Positions 16,115 through 16,127 of a DNA stretch of 16,127 bases are shown in pieces. The number at the start of each line of letters is the position of its first letter. Position 1 is the stretch's first letter. The stretch spans positions 1 through 16,127 of the forward strand of contig JAVYAJ010000023.1 in NCBI GenBank assembly GCA_032229885.1. Direction: 5' to 3'. Position numbers and translations under genes: made by a program. This stretch comes from Anammoximicrobium sp032229885 (GTDB taxonomy: Bacteria > Planctomycetota > Planctomycetia > Pirellulales > Pirellulaceae). The notes under the pieces were generated by a model, which was given only the letters and a program-made list of their open reading frames with translations, searched no databases and was not told the DNA's origin.

Positions 16115-16127
16115 GCTGGCGCCGCGC

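Larger units (their letters stand above)
15301..16127. other. Right-end non-coding stretch with palindromic repeats
   Basis: The first part, next to 15300, must contain the leader and promoter of the oxidoreductase, but no promoter boxes were recognised. From 15545 on it is dominated by palindromic units listed separately. Between them (15673-16068) two minus-strand frames exist: 71 residues containing CFHCGRLDLEW, and 95 residues. Neither shows a recognisable family or ribosome site. They overlap in different frames and could together be a decayed gene, but I would not call either one. Confidence 0.4.

Overview
The window looks like a chromosomal stretch of a Planctomycetota bacterium (probably a Pirellulales-like lineage; the order is an inference). 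The main pointers are a DUF1559 protein with a type IV prepilin-like N-terminus paired with a small lipoprotein, a very large membrane-anchored Ser/Thr kinase with C-terminal WD40 repeats, secreted glycoside hydrolases, high GC, and intergenic DNA full of palindromic repeats and decayed REP-associated tyrosine transposase (RAYT) genes. Almost everything is on the minus strand; only the first gene is on the plus strand.

Layout from left to right. 1-921: non-coding, with a double-hairpin repeat at 21-200. 922-1944 (+): membrane-bound family 2 glycosyltransferase. 2204-4093 (-): secreted GH99-like hydrolase with an extra C-terminal domain. 4094-4473: intergenic repeats (a 61-bp direct repeat and a 28-bp inverted repeat). 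4474-7782 (-): Ser/Thr kinase with a transmembrane helix and 14 WD40-like repeats; its usual N-terminal extension lies immediately upstream in the same frame (7783-8022) but is cut off by a TGA. 8155-8840 (-): RAYT pseudogene A. 8929-9378 and 9400-10407 (-): lipoprotein and DUF1559 gene, a two-gene operon. 10742-11070 (-): RAYT pseudogene B. 11116-12087 (-): secreted GH43-like protein. 12183-12695 (-): shikimate kinase aroK. 12851-13708 (-): shikimate dehydrogenase aroE. 13709-14277: intergenic, with a second copy of the left-end hairpin repeat. 14278-15300 (-): Gfo/Idh/MocA-family oxidoreductase. 15301-16127: non-coding, with palindromic repeat units in both orientations.

Functionally there are three groups: carbohydrate processing (GT2, GH99-like, GH43-like, Gfo/Idh/MocA), two steps of aromatic amino acid biosynthesis (AroE makes shikimate, AroK phosphorylates it), and planctomycete surface and signalling proteins (DUF1559 with lipoprotein; kinase-WD40). 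I do not see a clear new defence or mobile system. The most notable signals are the split kinase N-terminus next to a RAYT remnant, two same-direction RAYT remnants bracketing the DUF1559 operon, and a composite hairpin repeat whose two arms and two copies differ by base-pair-preserving changes.
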